Shown piece by piece: positions 58,405-64,000 of a DNA stretch of 64,000 nt. The stretch is from Podocnemis expansa (taxonomy: Eukaryota > Chordata > Testudines > Podocnemididae): contig ML681969.1 in the NCBI GenBank assembly GCA_007922195.1, positions 1-64,000 on the forward strand, read 5' to 3'. The position numbers and the translations under genes are program-made. The notes beneath the pieces were generated by a model. It ran no database searches and was not told the origin of the DNA. It saw only the letters and a list, made by a program, of their open reading frames with translations. Position 1 is the first letter of the stretch; every line of letters starts with the position of its first letter.

Positions 58405-59649
58405 GTCAGGGCAGAAGCAAGGATTCCTGTCTCCTGTGGCTGAGGAGGCCCATCCACTCTCTAGTGGTCTCTGCAGTGATTACATACCTGGATCCCATCA
58501 CCAATATACATGAGCAATGCACGTGGGGAAACTGAGGCAAAAACAGCACTCAAGAGAAAAATCCCAAAAGTATCCCCACTTCACCACAGTCCATCAAGAA
58601 ATGCTCCTAAAAATATCCCCATCTTCATCACTGTGATCCCGAAGGTCTGCAAATAAAGGAGAATTGTGTGTCTTGAGGCTGCCATTTTCGTGAGACTAGA
58701 GTCGTGCACTCTGGGTCTTCAGGCTCCTGACAGAGATGGGAGAAACTCAAAAGCAGCATGCAGGTTTGAGGGATTTTTTTCTTTTAGTGGCACAACAATG
58801 ATAAGAGGTGGCATGTATTATGCAATGGAGAAATTTGCATTCTGGCAATTTGACCCTAACTCCCCAAAATACATGGGCAAATCATTGCTGTCCCTCAGAA
58901 CACTGCAGATGTGTCCCACAGGATCAAGCCCTGTAGTCACAGCAGCAGAGGATACCGTTCACATCACCAGCACATAAATTTCATACAGACTTCTGGTTGA
59001 GCAGGTGGCTTGCTGTTCCCCTGTGTAGCATGTGGACTGGCACCACACTGTCTCGCTGCTACCTGTGCTTCCTCTGTCTCGTCGTCCAACCCACCTGACT
59101 GCTGTCATATCATGGGCGTCGCTGGGCCTACAGGGCATGAGCCACAAATTGCTCTGGCCGTCCTCTGGTTCCGGCCGCCTGCTGCTGGCCAGCAACAGTG
59201 GGGTCTGGATCCCGCTCTGGGCTGCTTGCTGGCAGCAGCTGTGGCCAGATCAGGCCTACCCAGACTGCCTGGTACTTGCCAGGAATGGTTAGGGCTGGAT
59301 TGGACCCCGGATCCGGATCAAGCCCCCCGAGCCAAATCAGGGCCCAGGACAGGGTAGGGGGTGGGGCCAGGTCCTGGGCCCTGACCCTTTCTTGGGGTCA
59401 GCAATGTTCCTGCTTCATATATTGGACTGTGTGTAAATCCTTTGGGGTGGGAGCCATGTTGGGATCTGAATGTAGATCACTGACTATAGCAGAGCCTTGA
59501 TCTAGGTGCTGCTGTGCAACAGATGATCAATGCTAAGTTGCTGGCTTTCAGCATGGCCTTGTTTTCTCCTCACTTACAGCAGAACAGGGGGAGAAAAGAT
59601 AGAAATCCATAATTTGCTACAGAAAACTACCAGGGGTTAAAGTACAATT
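58405..59649. other. Unassigned DNA with a GC-rich repeat segment
   Basis: 59150-59400 shares 'ccagcaac', 'gatccggatc' and 'ggccagatca' words with 12154-12756 and 34305-34545. The rest has no recognisable content. Confidence 0.4.
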
Positions 59650-60350
59650 TGGCAGGCCCCAGAACCCTTCTAAATTTCCAGGCCTCCCTTTGTGCACGTC
59701 TGGCCCCCCTTCATGCAGGTCCAGGCCCCCTTCACATATCCCAGCCTCCCCCCCCAATCCCTGCCCCCCAACCCAGCTACTGCCCCAAAAACAATTGCCC
59801 CGCACTGCAGCTACTGCCCCCCACCCCAGCTACTGCCTCACAAATGCCTGCACCCCCTACCACAGCTACTGCCCCCAGAAACACCTAACCCCATCTGACC
59901 ACTCTTTTCCCACATCCTCCACAGCCCCAATCCCCATTCCGTAAGCTTCCTGCCCCCATGTCTCCACTCCAGTCTTCCTAACCCTCCACCCCCAGCTCCT
60001 CTGTCTTCATGCCACCCCCTTCAGCCCCCCAACCCCCTCCACACCTCCCTAGTCCACCTCCCCTGCATCCCTCCAATCCCTTCTCTAACCCCCCAGCCCT
60101 GCTGCCAGTTTCTCCTGCTCCCCCAAGATACCCCAAGCCCCTCCCTAACCTCCCAGTCCTACCACTAGCCCCCACAGCCCTTTCCTAACACCCCCTGCCC
60201 TGTCACCAGCTTCCCCCTCCCACACACCCCTTCCCTGCCAGGCCGGCTCTCCTGTCCCTGAACCCCCACCCTGGGGCCCCCTTATCTGGCCACCACATGG
60301 AGCAACCTCGTCACCAGCTGAGGCTCCAGCCCTGAGCCTGCTGCAACTGA
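59650..60350. repeat. C-rich low-complexity tract
   Basis: Words such as 'ctactgccccc' and 'ccccagcc' recur irregularly (59765-59880, then to 60290). Proline-rich plus-strand and glycine-rich minus-strand frames follow from it. Confidence 0.8.
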
Positions 60351-61149
60351 GCATGCTCAGAGGCTCTGAGCATGCTGAGTCAGAGCAGTTTCAGGACAGG
60401 AGCTGTAAAAACTCCCAGGCCCAGCCTGGGGCAGTTCCCTGCTGGCTAGAAGACTCTGTTGTCAGGCTGCAGCTGCCAGCTGTGTCCAGTCCCTTGAACC
60501 AGCTGCATTCCAGTGTGTTCCTCTAGTTTTAGCAGGTACCAGAACACAGCCTTTCAGTGCGTTCCTCTATTTTTAGGAGGGCCCACAACACTGTCCTCCT
60601 AAAAATAAGGGGCCCAGTACACCATTCCAAAGCATTCCAGCTTACTTTAACCCCTGAAAACTACCCTGGCTCTTACACAATAAGTGACACTTCCATTCTA
60701 AATTTCATTGGCTTCTGGCCGGGAAACCCAGGTTATTGGGCTCCAGGAATAGACAGTCTGCTAGCAATGCCGGGTGGAGAACTGTCAGCTATCTGCAGTG
60801 TTCCCTCTACCAGGTGTCAGGAATTGGAAAAGCTAACATGAAAGGCAGGAAAGTCTAACTGCAGGGCTCCTAGAGAACAGCTGCAGGTTAAAGGAGCCCT
60901 GCCCTCAGGGGCCCTGGGCTGCCCCCTACCGTGGGCCCTCCTGCATGCAGGGCTGGCCTACAATATTTAGGCACTTGAGATGAGGAGCTCAAATGACCCC
61001 ACATACTCCATCGCTTGGGTCAGAACTTTGAAAGTTCTCAATCCTGCCTTCTTCCTGTTCTACTCCGCTCAAGGTACTGCTCTGCTACCTACCCCAGTAA
61101 AGGAGAACTAACAACTTCAAAAGCCTTGTTCAAAAATTTTAAGTAACTT
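60351..61149. other. Unassigned DNA with repeat fragments
   Basis: 60345-60460 is related to 45600-45740. 60590-60660 has a short internal piece of the 57143 family ('cattccagcttactttaa'). Confidence 0.45.
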
Positions 61150-61199
61150 TCAAATGCCTGAACAGCAAATGTAACTTTTCTTGTCTGCATAGTAAACAC

Positions 61200-62702
61200 T
61201 GGCATTTTTATCTGTTTGAATAATCAAAGTGGTGCTTTCTGTGCCTTCTTGGTGCAAAGATTTTAACTGCTGCCTGAAGGTCCACACTCTGGCCAGTTCA
61301 TGTTCTATTGAGATGGTTGCAAGGCTGCCCAGCCTCTCCTGGGTCATTGTGGAGTGCAGATGTGTTTTTATTAACCTCAGCTTGGAGAAGCTGCATTCTC
61401 CACTGGTAACTGTTACAGGAAGTGTCAGAAGTATGTGCAGAGCAACAAAAGAGGTTGGTCATCTTATTTGTGCACATATATTCCAAAACTGCCTTTGGAG
61501 TTGATACTGCTGAAATGTATCTCGAAAGGGCTTTCAGTTCAATATCGCACATGTCATCATGTGTCAACACTGTCACTAATGCCCTGCATTGCTGGTGTAG
61601 GTCTTCCTCATTTATAGTGAAGAGTTTTGGAATATCATATAACATCCCAGATATACCACTGTGTTCCTTGGGCTGCATGAAATGTTCTTCAGCTAACTGT
61701 ATTGCACAATGTAGCTCTTGGTTAAAGAATTCAACCTTTAATTGTTGTTTGGGGTCTCATAGGATTATCCTGTGCCTCATAATAAAAATGTCTTCTTCAC
61801 TGAGTCTTGCATTCTTGAATGGGTGGGAAAATAGCTTCAGTGGAAAGTTCCTCTGCCAACTTCTGTGCACTCTTCAGAACATTTGGAAATCTCTCTTCTG
61901 ACTGGTAAGACTGTAGGTATGACTTTGCTTTGTCCACTTGTTCCATTGTGCCAGATACATCAAGGTCAACACCCTGGAGTCTTTTGCTTACAACATTTAT
62001 TTCAAACAGTATACCATGCCACAACACTACCACACAGAAATTTGAAGTTATGTAAGTTTCTAATGATTCCATATCCCCTTGCCACTGTTGCCCCACGAAC
62101 AGTTCCTGTTATGGCATTATCCTTCATAATAGCAACTATGGCATCATCTGTCTTCCTAATTTGGTGTTTTATAGACTTTATCGCTTCCTCTCCATTTTTC
62201 CATCGTGTGGCACTCAGAGATTTCAGTGTCAGAAAGGCTGTTTCCAGATGTTACTTTCAAAATTTGCCATCAATGAGTTGATGCAGAGACAAATACATAG
62301 GTGCTTTGAATTATATTAAAAAAATTCAGCAGCCTCACTAGAAGCTGATGCTGCAGCACTGACTACTAAGTTCAATGAATGAGAACTTCATGGGACAAAA
62401 AAAGTTCTAGGGTTTAACTCTCAGATCTGTGCTGCACTCCTATGTTCTTTCCTCTCATGTTGGCACCATTATCGTAGCTTTGACCTCTCATGTCAGCTAT
62501 CACAATCCCCATTTCTTTCAGCTTTTTGAGAAACACATTTGTCATACCAGCTCCTATAGTATCATCAATGTCAATAAATACTAGAAAATGCTCTCTGACG
62601 GTCACCAATGCAGGGATATTTTCATTAGATTCTGTTGTTGTTACAAAATGCACCATTAAAGTCATTTGTTCCATAGGGCTGCTGTCAGGTGTGCAGTCTA
62701 GA
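61200..62702 (-). pseudogene. hAT transposase relic (ZMYM1-like type)
   Basis: Read on the minus strand from 62702, the order is LDCTPDSSPMEQMTLMVHF, then FLKKLKEMGIVIADMRGQSY and DNGANMRGKN (the catalytic-core stretch conserved in ZMYM1-like hAT proteins). Next is a stop-ridden middle (62400-62100), then WHGILFEINVVSKRLQG, then IELKALSRYISAVSTPKAVLEY, and finally TMTQERLGSLATISIEHELA-like sequence near 61340, which is the C-terminal hAT dimerisation region. Frameshifts and stops make it dead. The N-terminal zinc-finger part is cut off at 62702 by another element. Confidence 0.88.
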
Positions 62703-62894
62703 ACAGGGGTGCCCAAAGTTTTCGTACATGAGGGCCACAGAGCCTGACTGACGCAGGCCCACGGGCCACAAAATTCCTGCTCCCTAACTGCAGTGGCTAA
62801 GGACAGATCTGGATCCCTGCCACCAAGCGGATCCAGTTCCCCCACCCCGCCACCAGCTTCCTGCGCTTCCCCAGTCCCTTCCCTAACCACCCCC
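62703..62894. mobile_element. Left end of an inserted repeat
   Basis: It starts caggggtgcccaaagtttt directly where the transposase frame breaks. hAT-like nonautonomous elements often begin this way. The right end and duplication are not found in the window. Confidence 0.6.
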
Positions 62895-63500
62895 ACCCTC
62901 CGCTGCTGACTTTTCTGAGTCCTCAACACCTTCCCTTACACCCCCGCTGGCTTTCCAGAGTCTGACACCTTCCCTTACACCCTTGTCCTGTGCCACCAGC
63001 TTTCCCCAAGTCCCCAACACCTTCCCTTATACCCCTGCCCTGTGCCTCCGCTTTCCCCAAGTCCCCAGCCACTTCCCTTGCTTAAATCCCTGCCCTGTTC
63101 CACCACTTTCCCCAAGTCCCCAGCTCCTTCTCTTCCTTACACCTCTGCCCTGTGCCACTGCTTTTCCCAAGTCCCCAACGCTTTCCCTAAGCCCTCTGTC
63201 CTGCGTCACCACTTTTCCTGAGTCCATGGCCTCTTTCCTAAACCCCAACCTTGCACCACCGCTTTCCCCGAGTCCCTGACACCTTACCTAAACCCCCACC
63301 CTGCGCCGCCGCGTTCCCCGAGTCCCCAGCCCCTTCCCTTGCTTACATCCCTGCCCTGCACCACTGCCCTCCCTGAGTCCGCAACCCCTTCTCTACCTCC
63401 TGTGCTGCGCCACTGTTTTCCCTGACTTCCCAGCCCCTTTGCTAACACCTCTGCCCTGTGACGCTGCTCCCCCTGAGTCCCTGACACCTCCCTAACCCCC
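62895..63500. repeat. C-rich minisatellite, about 50-55 bp unit
   Basis: About eleven imperfect units each have 'tttccccaagtcccca', 'ccttccctta' and 'ccctgccctgtgcc'. Clear starts lie near 63001, 63051, 63106 and 63161. It probably expanded inside the inserted element beginning at 62703. Confidence 0.85.
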
Positions 63501-63726
63501 CCACTGGCCTATCTGTGGGGGGTGAGGGCAGGTGCACAGAGCCGGACTTCTGACTTCAGGACCCCACCTGCCCCAGCGCTCTCTGTATGTCATGTGCTAT
63601 GCCTCAGTTTCTCTTGTTTTCAGTTCATATATTCTGATGATGGGACTCAGCTGTGCAATTACTGCAAGGACCACTGGAAGGCAGACGGCTCTTCCCCACC
63701 ACACAGAGATAACCCTTATCCAGATC

Positions 63727-63842
63727 TAGGGTTACCAGACATCTGGCAAAAGGAGGACATGTCCTCCTTTTTGCCTTCATGTCCTCCATCTGGCAGGCAT
63801 TCTAAAAATAGGTGATTTTGTCCGGCTTTTTACTTCTGATGT
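63727..63842 (+). mobile_element. hAT-like MITE fragment (57143 family)
   Basis: It matches the left part of 57143-57430: 'tagggttaccagacatctgg', 'aaaaggaggacatgtcctcc', 'ggcaggcattctaaaaata', 'ggctttttactt'. The right half is missing. Confidence 0.85.
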
Positions 63843-64000
63843 AAAATGTTAAAAAAAACCCAAAACCACCCAACAGAGTCCAAATCCATTACCCTTAGGT
63901 TAAGAGTCTGCTGCACATGTAGGGAACAAAGAGCAGCCTCAGAAAAATCAAGGGGGAGTGGAGCACACAGTTTCCCTTATTCCTAGATGCTTTGGGGGGG
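63843..64000. other. Unassigned DNA at the window edge
   Basis: I see nothing nameable. Confidence 0.3.

Noticed and set aside
62895..63500. CRISPR-like array
   Set aside because: The units are imperfect tandem repeats without unique spacers, in vertebrate DNA.

Overview
The window looks like nuclear DNA of a reptile, most probably a turtle; a crocodilian cannot be excluded. The grounds are many CR1 LINEs ending in the ATTCTATG 3' tail, DIRS-type tyrosine-recombinase retrotransposons, abundant hAT-type short elements, a CORE-SINE, and a 400-base assembly gap (47947-48346). I find no host protein-coding gene, rRNA or functional tRNA gene that the sequence supports. Nearly every long open frame is a fragment of a transposable element or low-complexity DNA.

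Layout. 1-6870: a young CR1 3' end, then an older CR1 copy (about 2500-6868) broken by three nested insertions: a 427-bp hAT-like element, a 185-bp hAT-like element and a 1,960-bp TG...CA solo LTR with a 5-bp target duplication. 6870-13010: an antisense non-LTR RT relic, an old CR1 piece, a foldback repeat, a 603-bp hAT-like element and long stretches without recognisable content. 13012-15397: the best preserved CR1, with a 743-codon open frame that has lost 24 codons from the RT core. 15400-18360: a foldback element with ggctgtatgt-type ends, a short foldback retroelement with an 11-bp duplication, and unclassified DNA. 18360-30720: two antisense CR1/L3-like copies, each split by a DIRS element (18889-23344 and about 24535-29010). 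The first DIRS keeps gag, RNase H and recombinase remnants but has lost its RT core. The second keeps gag and its terminal and internal repeats around about 3 kb that I cannot assign. 30745-35040: old CR1 relics, a 566-bp near-perfect palindrome and an RTE endonuclease relic. 35040-47660: mostly unannotatable DNA with a TG repeat, a 128-bp hAT-like element with an exact 8-bp duplication, a 783-bp solo LTR with an exact 5-bp duplication, and several CR1 relics. 47662-64000: a palindromic element containing the assembly gap, a CORE-SINE, more hAT-like elements, C-rich low-complexity and minisatellite DNA, and an antisense hAT (ZMYM1-like) transposase relic.

The window is therefore a record of nested insertion, not a set of cooperating genes. 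Insertion order can be read directly where one element splits another. The most informative structures are a foldback retroelement family (palindromic, variable 11-13 bp target duplications, constant tail), a second foldback family with ggctatgt-type ends and 3-bp duplications, and three internally deleted autonomous elements. I did not find a convincing new host system.
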